Assembly (NCBI GenBank): GCA_019751125.1
Contig: JAIENU010000231.1
Span: 1-35,716, forward strand
DNA length: 35,716 nucleotides
Reading direction: 5' to 3'
Origin: Burkholderiales bacterium
GTDB lineage: Bacteria > Pseudomonadota > Gammaproteobacteria > Burkholderiales > SG8-41
Positions 24,843-33,372 of the stretch are shown here, piece after piece. The position numbers were made by a program, and so were the translations under genes. The first letter of the stretch is position 1; each line of letters begins with the position of its first letter. The notes below the pieces were generated by a model. The model ran no database searches. It saw nothing but the letters and a program-made list of their open reading frames with translations, and had not been told where the DNA came from.

Positions 24843-26270
24843 ATGGCGTTTGCGTTCCAGAAACCCTCTCATGACCGGCCGCGGGAATCCGGGGCATTAC
24901 GCCCGGGTTTTCTGCATCTCGCCATTGCAGCGGCCATCGGCGTCACGGTGATCATCGCCGGCACGCTGGTGATCGGCATGCAGTCCCGGCAAATCAAAGC
25001 CAGCCGCCAGCTCGACCTGCTGGCATCGGGCGCTTCACTGCAGGCCCGGCTGAGCCGTGAACTGAACAGCGTGCTCTACCTCACCAGCGGCATGAGCAGC
25101 TATCTTGCCGTTCGCCACGACAGCCTGGAACAGGCCGAGGTCGAGGCCATACTTGCCCGGCTGCACAGTGGCGCACGCCATGTGCGCAATTTCGCGGTCG
25201 CGGTCGGCTACCGCCTGACTTACGTCTACCCCTACAAGGGCAACGAAAAAGCGATCGGCCTCTACTACCCCGACGTTCCGGCGCAGTGGCCCGACGTCAA
25301 ACGCGCCGCTGAAAGCGGACAACCGGTGCTGATCGGCCCCATCCCGCTGGTGCAGGGCGGCAGCGGCCTGATCTACCGGGTGCCGATTTTCATCGAGGAC
25401 CGCTACTGGGGCCTGCTGTCTTCGGTGATCGATGCGAAATCATTACTCGGCAGCGCCGTCGCCGAGAGCGCTGCTTCCGGGCTGGCGATCGCAATCCGCG
25501 GCAAAAACGGGGCCGGCATGGCCGGCGACGTATTCTGGGGGGATGCTGCGCTGTTCAATCACCCCGACACCCAGCTGGTCGATGTCGAGGTACCGGGTGG
25601 CAAGTGGGTGATAGCGCTGCGCCAGACCGAAACCCGCAGCGCCTACGAGCTGTGGCTGTTGCACGGGCTGGTGTGGCTGCTGGCACTGACCCTGGCCTGG
25701 AGCGCGCTGCTGGTGCTGGCGCAGCGCGCGCAACTGGCCCGCCTCGCGTTGTTCGACCCGCTCACCGGCCTGCCCAACCGCCTGCTGGTACAGGACCGTA
25801 TCGACCGCGCGATGTCCGCCCTGCGCCGCGATTCGTCACGCAGTTGCCTGCTGCTGTTCATCGACCTCGACGGCTTCAAGAGCATCAATGACCGGCTCGG
25901 CCACAAGGCCGGGGACACCGCACTGCAGCACACCGCGCAACGCATTACCGGCGCAGTACGCGAGTCCGACACCGTCGGCCGCTGGGGTGGAGACGAATTC
26001 ATCGTGTTCATGGAAAACGTCGAGCCTTCGAAAGTGGATGAGCTGCAGGAAAAAATCCGCCAGGTGGTGGAGTTGCCCAGCAGCCACGACCAGGAGCGCT
26101 TCAGTGTCGGCGCCTCGATCGGTGCGGCTTTTGCGCCCGCCGACGGCAATTCACTTGAGGCACTGGTCAGGGCCGCGGACAGCCGCATGTATTGCGACAA
26201 GTCATCACGGCGCGGTGGTGAAGAGGGCGACGAAGAGACACCTAGCGCAGCATCAGCGGAAGACCGCTGA
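24843..26270 (+). CDS. membrane-bound CHASE-GGDEF diguanylate cyclase
   Basis: A 475-residue protein that would make cyclic di-GMP. A membrane helix at residues about 24-46 is followed by a periplasmic CHASE sensor (about 65-255), a second helix (about 272-293) and a GGDEF domain starting at FDPLTGLPNR. The active-site motif GGDEF is at 382-386 and intact, so the enzyme should be active. The inhibitory I-site RxxD (RESD, 373-376) sits five residues before it, predicting product inhibition. The C-terminal tail is acidic. The CHASE ligand is unknown. The gene end overlaps the convergent TSUP gene by 29 bases. Confidence 0.95.
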   Translation: MAFAFQKPSHDRPRESGALRPGFLHLAIAAAIGVTVIIAGTLVIGMQSRQIKASRQLDLLASGASLQARLSRELNSVLYLTSGMSSYLAVRHDSLEQAEVEAILARLHSGARHVRNFAVAVGYRLTYVYPYKGNEKAIGLYYPDVPAQWPDVKRAAESGQPVLIGPIPLVQGGSGLIYRVPIFIEDRYWGLLSSVIDAKSLLGSAVAESAASGLAIAIRGKNGAGMAGDVFWGDAALFNHPDTQLVDVEVPGGKWVIALRQTETRSAYELWLLHGLVWLLALTLAWSALLVLAQRAQLARLALFDPLTGLPNRLLVQDRIDRAMSALRRDSSRSCLLLFIDLDGFKSINDRLGHKAGDTALQHTAQRITGAVRESDTVGRWGGDEFIVFMENVEPSKVDELQEKIRQVVELPSSHDQERFSVGASIGAAFAPADGNSLEALVRAADSRMYCDKSSRRGGEEGDEETPSAASAEDR

Positions 26271-26979
26271 GGATCAGCACCACACACACCGTGCGCCGGA
26301 AGGTGGTCTCACTGAGGCCGGTGTGGATGCGGTCCCCGAGGAATATGCCGGCGAACATGAACGGCAGGGCCGCGGCAAACAGCAGCAGTGATTCGCGGCC
26401 GAACTCGCCCACCGCCCAATAGCCGATGCCGCGCACCACCGCCAGCGTCATCATCAGCGCGGCCAGTGTGCCGCGGAACTGCTCCTTGGTCACCCGCAGC
26501 GCATCCATGTAGATCGCAAAGAAAATGCTCGCCATGGTGCCGAACAGCGTACCCACCGCACCGGCCAGAAAACTTGCCAGCGTCGCCACTGCACGCGGCG
26601 TCTGCACCTTGCCGCTGCCCAGCGTCTGCCACAGCGCATACAGCCCGTAGCCGCTGACCAGCAGACCGAGGCCGCGGGTCAGCCAGTCGGCATCCAGCGT
26701 CTTGAACAGCCATAACCCGGCCAGAATGCCGAGCACGCAGGACGGCAGGATTTTGAGGATCATCGACAGCGACACATGGCGGCGGTCCTTGCCGAACAGC
26801 GTGGCGGAGGACGAGATGGTGAGCAGCGTCCACACCGGCACCAGGATCTTCATCGGAATCACCAGCGCAAGCAGCGGCATCGCGGCAAAGCCGCCGAAGC
26901 CTGTGCTGCCGCGCAGCGCATAGCTCGCGAACAGCACCACCGCGCAGTAAAACCACGCCCATGCCGGCAATTCGATCAC
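26242..26979 (-). CDS. TauE/SafE (TSUP) family membrane transporter
   Basis: A 245-residue protein with about eight hydrophobic segments and the TSUP hallmarks STGFGGFAAMPLLALVIPMK at the N-terminus and GAVGTLFGTMASIFFAIYM in the second half. TSUP members move small anions such as sulfite, sulfoacetate or other organic acids. The start is GTG at 26979. It lies 30 bases after the GntR regulator on the same strand, suggesting that it belongs to the GntR-controlled catabolic locus, perhaps exporting a product or importing a substrate. A direct role is inference. Confidence 0.9.
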   Translation of the reverse strand: MIELPAWAWFYCAVVLFASYALRGSTGFGGFAAMPLLALVIPMKILVPVWTLLTISSSATLFGKDRRHVSLSMILKILPSCVLGILAGLWLFKTLDADWLTRGLGLLVSGYGLYALWQTLGSGKVQTPRAVATLASFLAGAVGTLFGTMASIFFAIYMDALRVTKEQFRGTLAALMMTLAVVRGIGYWAVGEFGRESLLLFAAALPFMFAGIFLGDRIHTGLSETTFRRTVCVVLILSGLPLMLR

Positions 26980-27009
26980 GGCCGGACTTTACTCATCTTG
27001 TGCCGCTCA

Positions 27010-27705
27010 TCATTGTGTTCCGCTGATTTCGATCAGCCGCATCACTTCGGCTGCCGCGCCCTGCGCCTCCTCACGCGTCAGGCGCTCGGCAGCCTCGCCG
27101 TCTCGTTTGCGGATGGCGGCAAGCATCGCGCGCAGGGCCTTCACGCTTTCCTTTGAGCGGCTGTCGGAACGCTGCGGATGCGACAGGCCCAGCGCGCGCC
27201 AGCGCCAGATGCGCGCATGCAGCGTGCCGAGCATCGAGGACAGCGTCTCGCTGCCGGAGCCCTCGAACAGCACCTCGTAAAAACGGTTCTTGGTTTCCAG
27301 CACTTCCTGGGCATCACCGCGTTCGTAGGCACCGGCGACCACATCCAGCGCCTGCGCCAGGCGCTTCAGCTCGGCATCGCCGGCATTCTGCACAAACAGC
27401 CTTGCAGCAAGGCCCTCGAGCACGGCGCGGATGGTGTAGAGATCCTTGGCCTCGGCCAGCGACAGCTCGCGCACCACCGGGCCCTTGTTCGGCACATTGG
27501 CAATCAGCCCTTCGCTTTCAAGCTGGCGCAACGCCTCGCGGATCACCGTGCGTGACACGCCCATCATTTCGGTCAGCTCGCGCTCGGTCAGCCGCGCCCC
27601 CGGGGCCAGCCGGCCTTCGATGATCGCGCGGCGCAGGCCGTCGAGCACCTGCAGCCGGAGCGGTGCCGCAAGCTTCTGAATTCCATCGAGTTTCAGCGGA
27701 TTCAT
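27010..27705 (-). CDS. GntR-family (FadR/FCD subfamily) transcriptional regulator
   Basis: A 231-residue regulator. The N-terminal winged helix (residues about 10-78) reads LRLQVLDGLRRAIIEGRLAPGARLTERELTEMMGVSRTVIREALRQLESEGL in segments. The C-terminal all-helical FCD ligand domain includes DLYTIRAVLEGLAARLF and ETKNRFYEVLFEGSGSETL. FCD regulators usually sense an organic acid of the pathway next to them. The ATG at 27705 starts at the expected MNPLKLDGIQ; a longer frame to 27789 runs through the operator region. It diverges from the catabolic operon starting at 27847 and is followed by the TSUP gene. Confidence 0.94.
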   Translation of the reverse strand: MNPLKLDGIQKLAAPLRLQVLDGLRRAIIEGRLAPGARLTERELTEMMGVSRTVIREALRQLESEGLIANVPNKGPVVRELSLAEAKDLYTIRAVLEGLAARLFVQNAGDAELKRLAQALDVVAGAYERGDAQEVLETKNRFYEVLFEGSGSETLSSMLGTLHARIWRWRALGLSHPQRSDSRSKESVKALRAMLAAIRKRDGEAAERLTREEAQGAAAEVMRLIEISGTQ

Positions 27706-27724
27706 GCCATGCAGTTTATCGCAG

Positions 27725-27760
27725 TTGACCCTGTTCGTAATACCGTAATACGATATTACG
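27725..27760 (+). promoter_or_regulatory. divergent promoter with GntR-type palindrome
   Basis: CGTAATA (27744-27750), three bases, then TATTACG (27754-27760) form a perfect 7-bp palindrome. A further direct copy CGTAATAC sits at 27736-27743. TTGACC at 27725-27730 and TACGAT at 27749-27754, 18 bases apart, could be the -35 and -10 of the plus-strand operon, so a bound regulator would cover the -10. The site lies between the GntR gene and the first dehydrogenase gene, as expected for its operator. Confidence 0.6.
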
Positions 27761-27846
27761 ACTGGCCGCCCTTCCGGGCAGGCCCGCATCAGTCATTCAG
27801 TCGTCAACAAGCCGCACAGGCAAACCATCGTGAGGAGCATTCGAAC

Positions 27847-28929
27847 ATGAGCACCCCCGTCAAAGTCGGTATCGTCGGCCTCGGCCGCTGGGCCAAGGTC
27901 CTGACCCGGGCCGCCAAGCAGTCGAACAAGGTGCAGATCGTCGCCGGCTACAGCCGCTCGCAGGAAAAACGCGACGCCTTCGCCGCCGAAATGGGTGTGC
28001 CCGCGGTGCCCGACATGCAGACCATGCTGTCGAACCCGGAAATCAAGGGCGTGATCCTGACCGTGCCCAATGAGCAGCATCTGCCGATGGCCGAAATCGT
28101 CGCCAAGGGCGGCAAACACGTCTATACCGAGAAGCCGATCTCGCAGACGCTGGAAGACGGCCTGAAAATCGAAGCCCTGCAGAAGCAGTACGGGATCACC
28201 GTCACCGTCGGCCACAGCGCGCGGCTGATGGCCGGCATCCGTATCATCAAGGAGAAGATCGACGCCGGCGAACTCGGCCGTGTCGCCTTCATCGAAGCCA
28301 ATTTCTCCAACGAGCGCGCACTGGAACTGACGCCGCAGACCTGGCGCTGGTACAAGGACCGCGCCCCCGGCGGCCCGCTGTCCCAGCTCGCCATCCACCA
28401 GTTCGACGTGCTGCACCTGCTCGGCGGCGAGGTGCAGGAAGTCTCGTCGATGGCCTCCAAGCTGTCGCCGGTCGGTGCCGAAGTGGACGACCAGTCGATG
28501 ACCCTGGTGCGCTTCAAGGACGGCAAGGTCGGCTATGTCGGCTCCTGCTGGACTTCGCCCGGCATTTTCTCGGTGCGCGTGTTCGGCTCCAAAGGCCTGA
28601 TGCACTACGAAATCGACTTCGGCACCTGGGATACGCCGCATCTGCTGCATGACAATTCAGTGCTCTACATCCAGCGCGGCAAGGACGGCTGGGCCAAGCG
28701 CGAAAACATCAAGCTGCCCGAGTCCGACATGTTCCGCGCCGAACTCGAAGCCTTCGCCGGCAGTTGCCTCTCCGGCCAGCCCAATGAACTGACCGCGCAC
28801 AACGGCAACGTCGCGGTGGCGATGACCAACGCTGCGCTGAAATCGATCGACCGCAAGGGCCTGTGTGTGACCATCGCCGAGGTGATGAGTGATGCCCGTG
28901 CCAAGAACGACGCCAAACGCGCCGCCTAA
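27847..28929 (+). CDS. Gfo/Idh/MocA family oxidoreductase (first)
   Basis: A 360-residue NAD(P)-dependent sugar/polyol-type dehydrogenase. The Rossmann loop is VGIVGLGRWAKVLTRAA at the N-terminus and the catalytic lysine motif is EKPIS in HVYTEKPISQTL; WYKDRAPGGPLSQLAIHQFDVLHLLGGEVQEV matches the C-terminal substrate domain. Members oxidise or reduce sugars, inositols and related compounds at a hydroxyl carbon. The ATG at 27847 has AGGAG nine bases upstream; the longer frame back to 27709 runs through the operator. It is the first gene of the plus-strand operon, 13 bases before the creatininase-family gene. Confidence 0.94.
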   Translation: MSTPVKVGIVGLGRWAKVLTRAAKQSNKVQIVAGYSRSQEKRDAFAAEMGVPAVPDMQTMLSNPEIKGVILTVPNEQHLPMAEIVAKGGKHVYTEKPISQTLEDGLKIEALQKQYGITVTVGHSARLMAGIRIIKEKIDAGELGRVAFIEANFSNERALELTPQTWRWYKDRAPGGPLSQLAIHQFDVLHLLGGEVQEVSSMASKLSPVGAEVDDQSMTLVRFKDGKVGYVGSCWTSPGIFSVRVFGSKGLMHYEIDFGTWDTPHLLHDNSVLYIQRGKDGWAKRENIKLPESDMFRAELEAFAGSCLSGQPNELTAHNGNVAVAMTNAALKSIDRKGLCVTIAEVMSDARAKNDAKRAA

Positions 28930-28942
28930 CCGGAGAGCAGAC

Positions 28943-29758
28943 ATGTCCAAGCTGGCGACACGTTATTTCATCGATCTGACCCAGCCCGAAATCGCCGGGC
29001 AGCTGAAAAAGAATCCGCTGGTGATCCTGCCTGCGGGCAGCGTCGAACAGCACGGCCCCCACCTGCCCACCGGCACCGACATCTATGCCGCCAACGTCAT
29101 CGGCCATGCCGTGGCCGAGCGCATGGACGGCCTGGTGCTGCCGGGCGGACCGCTGGGCGTGACCCCGATGCACATGCCCTTCGAAGGCACGATCACACTG
29201 ACCCCGGATACCTATCAGCGCGTGGTCACCGAAACCTGCGCCTCGACCGCGCAGCATGGCGCGAAGCGCCTGCTGATCCTGAACTGGCATGAAGGCAACA
29301 TCCCTTCGCTGGCCATCGCCTCCGAAAAACTCCACCGCGAGGTCGGCATGAGTGTGATCGTGGTGCAGGCCTGCTATGTCGCAGCCGAACTCTACGGCCA
29401 CGATTGCGGCGGACTGACCCACGGCGGCGAAATCGAGGCGCTGGCGGTGCTCGCCTACCAGCCGGAGCTGGTGCATCTTGACCGCATCGACAATGTCAAT
29501 TCATCGGACCACAGCCACGGCCGCAAATGGGACCGCCTGCGCCGCACCCGCAGCTACCAGCCGGTATTGCGCGACATCAAGACCATTGCCGCAACGGGCT
29601 GGTACGGTTCGCCGGAACACGCCACGGCGGCCAAGGGCCTCAAAATGCTCAATGACATCGCCGACGCCATCGCCAAGGAATGCAGCGAGATCTTCGCGCT
29701 GCTCGACGAGGCCCAGGGCGGCACCGCTGAAATCAAACACCTGAAAGTGGCCAGCTGA
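28943..29758 (+). CDS. creatininase family amidohydrolase
   Basis: A 271-residue metal-dependent hydrolase of the creatininase superfamily. The metal set is visible: Glu and His in GSVEQHGPHLPTGTD with the following Asp, His in NWHEGN, and Glu in HGGEIEA. Members open cyclic amides or lactones or cleave C-C bonds (creatininase, 3-dehydro-scyllo-inosose hydrolase, formamide deformylases). Being between a Gfo/Idh/MocA dehydrogenase and a cupin favours ring-opening or cleavage of an oxidised sugar-like or cyclitol-like intermediate, but this is inference. The start at 28943 has GGAG seven bases upstream. Confidence 0.92.
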   Translation: MSKLATRYFIDLTQPEIAGQLKKNPLVILPAGSVEQHGPHLPTGTDIYAANVIGHAVAERMDGLVLPGGPLGVTPMHMPFEGTITLTPDTYQRVVTETCASTAQHGAKRLLILNWHEGNIPSLAIASEKLHREVGMSVIVVQACYVAAELYGHDCGGLTHGGEIEALAVLAYQPELVHLDRIDNVNSSDHSHGRKWDRLRRTRSYQPVLRDIKTIAATGWYGSPEHATAAKGLKMLNDIADAIAKECSEIFALLDEAQGGTAEIKHLKVAS

Positions 29759-29760
29759 TC

Positions 29761-30144
29761 ATGGCTCGCGTCCTCACCCAGGCCGATGCCAAGAGCATGG
29801 GCCTGCCCGGCCGCAAGTCGCTGGAAATTGTCTCCGGCGAAAAAGGCTCGCAGGCGGTGACCTTGCGCCTGGTGGAGATCCCGCCGGCGAAACCCGGAGA
29901 TGCACCGCGCGGCAAGCACTTTCACCAGGGCTTCGAGGAATGTATCCACGTGATGTCCGGCGAGGGCTGCACCGAAGCCGACAGCGGCAGCTACCCGCTG
30001 AAAGCCGGCGACACCATCCTGATTCCCTCCGGCGAAAAACACGCAACCCGCAACACCGGCAGCGAACCGCTGGTGCTGCTGTGTTTTTTCCCGGTCGCCG
30101 ACATCAGCCAGCGCACGCAGGAAACTGCACCACCCAAAAGCTAG
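29761..30144 (+). CDS. cupin-domain protein
   Basis: A 127-residue single-domain cupin. Motif 1 is visible as GKHFHQGFEECIHVMSGEG (His, His, Glu) and motif 2 as IPSGEKHATRNTG. Its ATG starts two bases after the stop codon of the creatininase-family gene, so the two are translated together. Small cupins like this act as isomerases, dioxygenases or ligand-binding proteins; the exact role here is unknown. Its TAG stop codon is the first three bases of the inverted-repeat element 30142-30244, so the repeat has defined the end of the gene. Confidence 0.88.
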   Translation: MARVLTQADAKSMGLPGRKSLEIVSGEKGSQAVTLRLVEIPPAKPGDAPRGKHFHQGFEECIHVMSGEGCTEADSGSYPLKAGDTILIPSGEKHATRNTGSEPLVLLCFFPVADISQRTQETAPPKS

Positions 30145-30244
30145 CCACAGAGTTCACCGAGGGCACAGAGAACTGCAAACCATCTGTGCAAACTACTAGC
30201 CCCACCAAGGTTCCCCTCCGTGAACTCTGTGTCCTCTGTGGCTA
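30142..30244. repeat. dispersed inverted-repeat element with 11-bp ends
   Basis: TAGCCACAGAG at 30142-30152 is mirrored as CTCTGTGGCTA at 30234-30244. Inside, GTTCACCGAGGGCACAGAGAA on the left and CCTCCGTGAACTCTGTGTCC on the right show further complementary CACAGAG/CTCTGTG blocks. Elements of this CACAGAG type are widespread intergenic repeats in many proteobacteria. It fills almost the entire 116-base gap between the cupin and dehydrogenase genes and could form a long hairpin; a run of six A follows on the plus strand. Confidence 0.75.
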
Positions 30245-30260
30245 AAAAAGGTTTTCATTC

Positions 30261-31238
30261 ATGACCATCGACGTCCTCTGCCTCCGCCCCGAAGCCGATT
30301 TCACCCGCGTCGGCGTCACCCCGCCGAACAACATCAACATCGCCTACCGCAAGCCGGATGACACCGACCTGCCGGCGTTGATGAAGGAAGCCCGCGCGCT
30401 GCTGATTCCTGCGGTCGGTCCGAAGCTGCCGGCGGCGCTGTTCGAAGGCACAACGGTAAAACTGGTGCAGATCACCGGCGCCGGTGTGGACCGCCTCGAC
30501 GAAACCACGCTGAAAAAACTCGGCATCGCGGTCGCCAATGTGCCCGGCGGCAGCAATTCGGCACTGGCCGAATACACCACCGCCTGTGCTTCGATATTGC
30601 TGCGCCGCTTCGCCTGGGCTGATGCCGAGATCAAGAAAGGCAATTACGTGCCTTTCCGCAACCGCATGATGGCTGACAACCTGGCCGGTATCGATGGCGC
30701 CACGGTCGGCGTCGTCGGCATGGGTGTGATCGGCATGGCGGTGGCACAGGCCTTCCACCGCATCGGCTGCCGCATCGTCTATTTCGATCCGGCGCTGAAA
30801 GACAATACGCAGGCTGAAGCCATCAACGCCCGGGCCTTGCCGCTTGATGAGCTGCTGAAAACTGCCGACGTGGTCACGCTGCATGTGCCGCTGCTGCCGG
30901 TGACAACAAACCTGATCGGCGCAAAGCAGCTCGCGCTGATGAAACCGGAAGCGGTGCTGATCAACGGCGCCCGCGGCGGCGTGGTCGACGAAGCCGCGCT
31001 GGCGCAGGCACTGCAGGATGGACGCATCGCCGGCGCAGCAGTTGATGTGTATACGATTGAACCCGCCCCCGCCGACAACCCGCTGCTGAAACTCGAAGGC
31101 GAAGCCGCCTCGCGCCTGCTGCTGACCCCGCATGTCGCCGGCGTTACCCGCCAGTCGGCGGCCTTCCTGTTCAAGGCCGCATGGGAAAACGTCCAGCATG
31201 TGCTGGGTGGCGGTGCAGTCGCCCACCGCGTTTACTAA
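30261..31238 (+). CDS. D-isomer-specific 2-hydroxyacid dehydrogenase
   Basis: A 325-residue NAD-dependent dehydrogenase that interconverts a 2-keto acid and a D-2-hydroxy acid. The NAD loop is VGVVGMGVIGMAVAQAF. Catalytic residues are seen as Arg in INGARGGVVDEAAL, Glu in the VYTIEPAP segment and His in TPHVAGVTRQSA. The length and motif order are standard. The ATG at 30261 follows the inverted-repeat element and lies 17 bases beyond it. It is placed between the cupin and the second Gfo/Idh/MocA gene, suggesting a late step on a keto acid. Confidence 0.95.
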   Translation: MTIDVLCLRPEADFTRVGVTPPNNINIAYRKPDDTDLPALMKEARALLIPAVGPKLPAALFEGTTVKLVQITGAGVDRLDETTLKKLGIAVANVPGGSNSALAEYTTACASILLRRFAWADAEIKKGNYVPFRNRMMADNLAGIDGATVGVVGMGVIGMAVAQAFHRIGCRIVYFDPALKDNTQAEAINARALPLDELLKTADVVTLHVPLLPVTTNLIGAKQLALMKPEAVLINGARGGVVDEAALAQALQDGRIAGAAVDVYTIEPAPADNPLLKLEGEAASRLLLTPHVAGVTRQSAAFLFKAAWENVQHVLGGGAVAHRVY

Positions 31239-31283
31239 AATGCGGGGCTGCGGCGCATCCGGCGCCGCTTCGGGAGGAGCCCC

Positions 31284-32369
31284 TTGAAAAAGAACAAACC
31301 CCTAGGCGTCGCCGTCATCGGTTCGGGACGCATCGGCACGCTGCGTGCGCGGCTGGCCGCGAAACATCCCTCGGTCGGATTTCTTGCGGTGTCGGACCTC
31401 GACGCCGGCAAGGCCAAAGCCCTGGCGGACATCGCCGGTGCCGACCTGCACTCGACCAACAACTTTGCGCTGATCGAGCATCCCGACGTCAACGCGGTCT
31501 TTGTCTCCACGCCTGAAGGTGAACACGCGGCGCCGATCAAGCGCGCGCTGGAACTGGGCAAACCGGTGCTGGTGGAAAAACCGATCGCGCTGTCGCTGCA
31601 GGATGCCGAGGATGTACTCGCCACGCTGAAAGCCACCGGCGGCAAGCTGCGTGTCGGCTACAGCCGCCGCTACAAGGAATGTTTCCTGCGCGCGAAGGAG
31701 CAGATGAACCACGGCCGCCTCGGCCGTGTGGTCGGCGGGTTGGCCCGGGTCTACAACTCGCGCGCCCAGGCTTTTTCGATCCTGAAGCGTGACCCGCACG
31801 CGACACCGGTGCTGGACGTGCTGACCTATTACGTCGACCTGATGTGCTGGTTCATGGAAGGCAACCCGCCGGTGGAAATCGTTGCACGCGGCCAGAAAGG
31901 CATCTTCCGCGAGGCCGGCTACGGCGCCGATGACGTGACCTGGGCCATTGTCACCTTTGCCGACGGCGCGGTGGTCAACTTCGGCGTCAGCTACGCGCTA
32001 CCTGCGAAATATCCGACGCTGGGTCAGTCCGACCGCGTCGAACTGCTCGGCACCGAAGGCACGATGATCATCGACGACGACCACATGGACCACGTGCTTT
32101 ATTCGGACAAGGGCATCCCGCATGCCTATGTGCCGGATCACGCGGTGAACATGGCCTTCCTCGGCAGCAATACCGCCGGCGACTGGGCGGTTGGCGACTT
32201 CTGGGGGCCGCTGGGCAACGAAACCCGCGCCTGGCTCGACCATCTGGTCACCGGCCACCCGACGGTGCACACCACGCCAGAGCAGGCGATGGTCAACCTG
32301 CAGACCACCATTGCCATCGAACGCTCTGCACGCGATGGCAAGCCGGTGCGCCTGCCGCTCGAAACCTGA
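31284..32369 (+). CDS. Gfo/Idh/MocA family oxidoreductase (second, inositol-dehydrogenase-like)
   Basis: A 361-residue dehydrogenase with Rossmann loop GVAVIGSGRIGTLRARLAA, catalytic lysine motif EKPIA in PVLVEKPIALSLQDAE, and a substrate-domain segment GYSRRYKECFLRAKEQM resembling inositol 2-dehydrogenases. The paralogue at 27847 is clearly different in sequence, so this is not a recent duplication. The start is TTG at 31284 with GGAGGAG about four to five bases upstream. It lies 45 bases after the 2-hydroxyacid dehydrogenase gene. Confidence 0.94.
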   Translation: MKKNKPLGVAVIGSGRIGTLRARLAAKHPSVGFLAVSDLDAGKAKALADIAGADLHSTNNFALIEHPDVNAVFVSTPEGEHAAPIKRALELGKPVLVEKPIALSLQDAEDVLATLKATGGKLRVGYSRRYKECFLRAKEQMNHGRLGRVVGGLARVYNSRAQAFSILKRDPHATPVLDVLTYYVDLMCWFMEGNPPVEIVARGQKGIFREAGYGADDVTWAIVTFADGAVVNFGVSYALPAKYPTLGQSDRVELLGTEGTMIIDDDHMDHVLYSDKGIPHAYVPDHAVNMAFLGSNTAGDWAVGDFWGPLGNETRAWLDHLVTGHPTVHTTPEQAMVNLQTTIAIERSARDGKPVRLPLET

Positions 32370-32395
32370 AAACCATAAAAATTCCGGAGGAGAAC

Positions 32396-33361
32396 ATGAA
32401 CACAGTGCTGACGGCCCTCGCCGCCGCATGCCTCACCGTCACGGCTGTCGCCGCACAGGACTACCCCAACCGCCCGGTGCGGATGATCTCGCCCAATCCG
32501 CCGGGCGGCGCCAACGACACCATCGGCCGCATCGTCGCCATCAAGATCGGTGAAATGCTCGGCCAGCCGATGGTCATCGACAACCGTGGCGGTGCCGGCG
32601 GCACGCTGGGCGCCGAGATCGCCGCCAAGTCCAACCCCGACGGCTACACCCTGCTCGCCGCCTCGGTGTCCACACACTCCTTCTCGCCGGCGCTGAAGGA
32701 CAGGCTCAATTACGAACCGGTGAAGGACTTCGCGCCGATCTCGCTGTTTGCGATTTCGCAGAACCTGCTGGTGGCCAATCCCTCGCTGCGCGTCAACAGC
32801 GTGGCCGAACTGGTCGCGCTGGCCAAGGCCAAACCGAAACTGAACTACGCCTCGGGCGGCACCGGCTCGACCAGTCATTACGCGATTGCGCTGTTCGTGC
32901 ACCGTGCCGGCATCGACAAGGTCACGGTGCATGTGCCGTACAAGGGCGGCGCGCCTTCGGTCGCGGCGACGATGGCCGGGGAGACACAGTTCTACTTCGG
33001 GCCGATGGCGAGCATGACCTCGCAGGTGCAGGCGGGCAAACTCAAGGCTCTGGCTGTAGGCGGGCTCAAGCGTTCACCGACACTGCCTGAGGTGCCGACA
33101 GTGGCCGAAGCCGGAGTACCGACCTATCAGTCCTTCGGCTGGTTCGGCCTGATGGCACCGGCAAAGACGCCGCGCCCTATCCTGCAGAAACTGCACAAGG
33201 CCACGCTCAGTGCAATGGCCTCGGCTGATGTCGGACAGAAATTCCTGAGCCTCGGCGTCGATCCGGTAACCAACTCGCCGGAAGAATTCACCAGGTTCGT
33301 CGCCGACCAGCTGGTCCGCTACAAGGCAGCAGTCAAGGAACTCGGCATCACAGCAGACTGA
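32396..33361 (+). CDS. Bug/TctC-family tripartite tricarboxylate receptor (catabolic operon)
   Basis: A 321-residue periplasmic receptor. The signal peptide covers residues 1 to about 20 (ending VAAQ), then DYPNRPVRMISPNPPGGANDT, VIDNRGGAGGTLGAEIAAKS, PDGYTLLAAS and HVPYKGGAPSVAATMAGE. It is the last gene of the plus-strand catabolic operon, with GGAGGAG about five bases before the ATG, so it most likely captures the pathway substrate. No TctA/TctB membrane genes are present, so transport must use components encoded elsewhere. It is related to, but distinct from, the receptor at 21333. Confidence 0.95.
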   Translation: MNTVLTALAAACLTVTAVAAQDYPNRPVRMISPNPPGGANDTIGRIVAIKIGEMLGQPMVIDNRGGAGGTLGAEIAAKSNPDGYTLLAASVSTHSFSPALKDRLNYEPVKDFAPISLFAISQNLLVANPSLRVNSVAELVALAKAKPKLNYASGGTGSTSHYAIALFVHRAGIDKVTVHVPYKGGAPSVAATMAGETQFYFGPMASMTSQVQAGKLKALAVGGLKRSPTLPEVPTVAEAGVPTYQSFGWFGLMAPAKTPRPILQKLHKATLSAMASADVGQKFLSLGVDPVTNSPEEFTRFVADQLVRYKAAVKELGITAD

Positions 33362-33372
33362 GTCCTAGCGCC

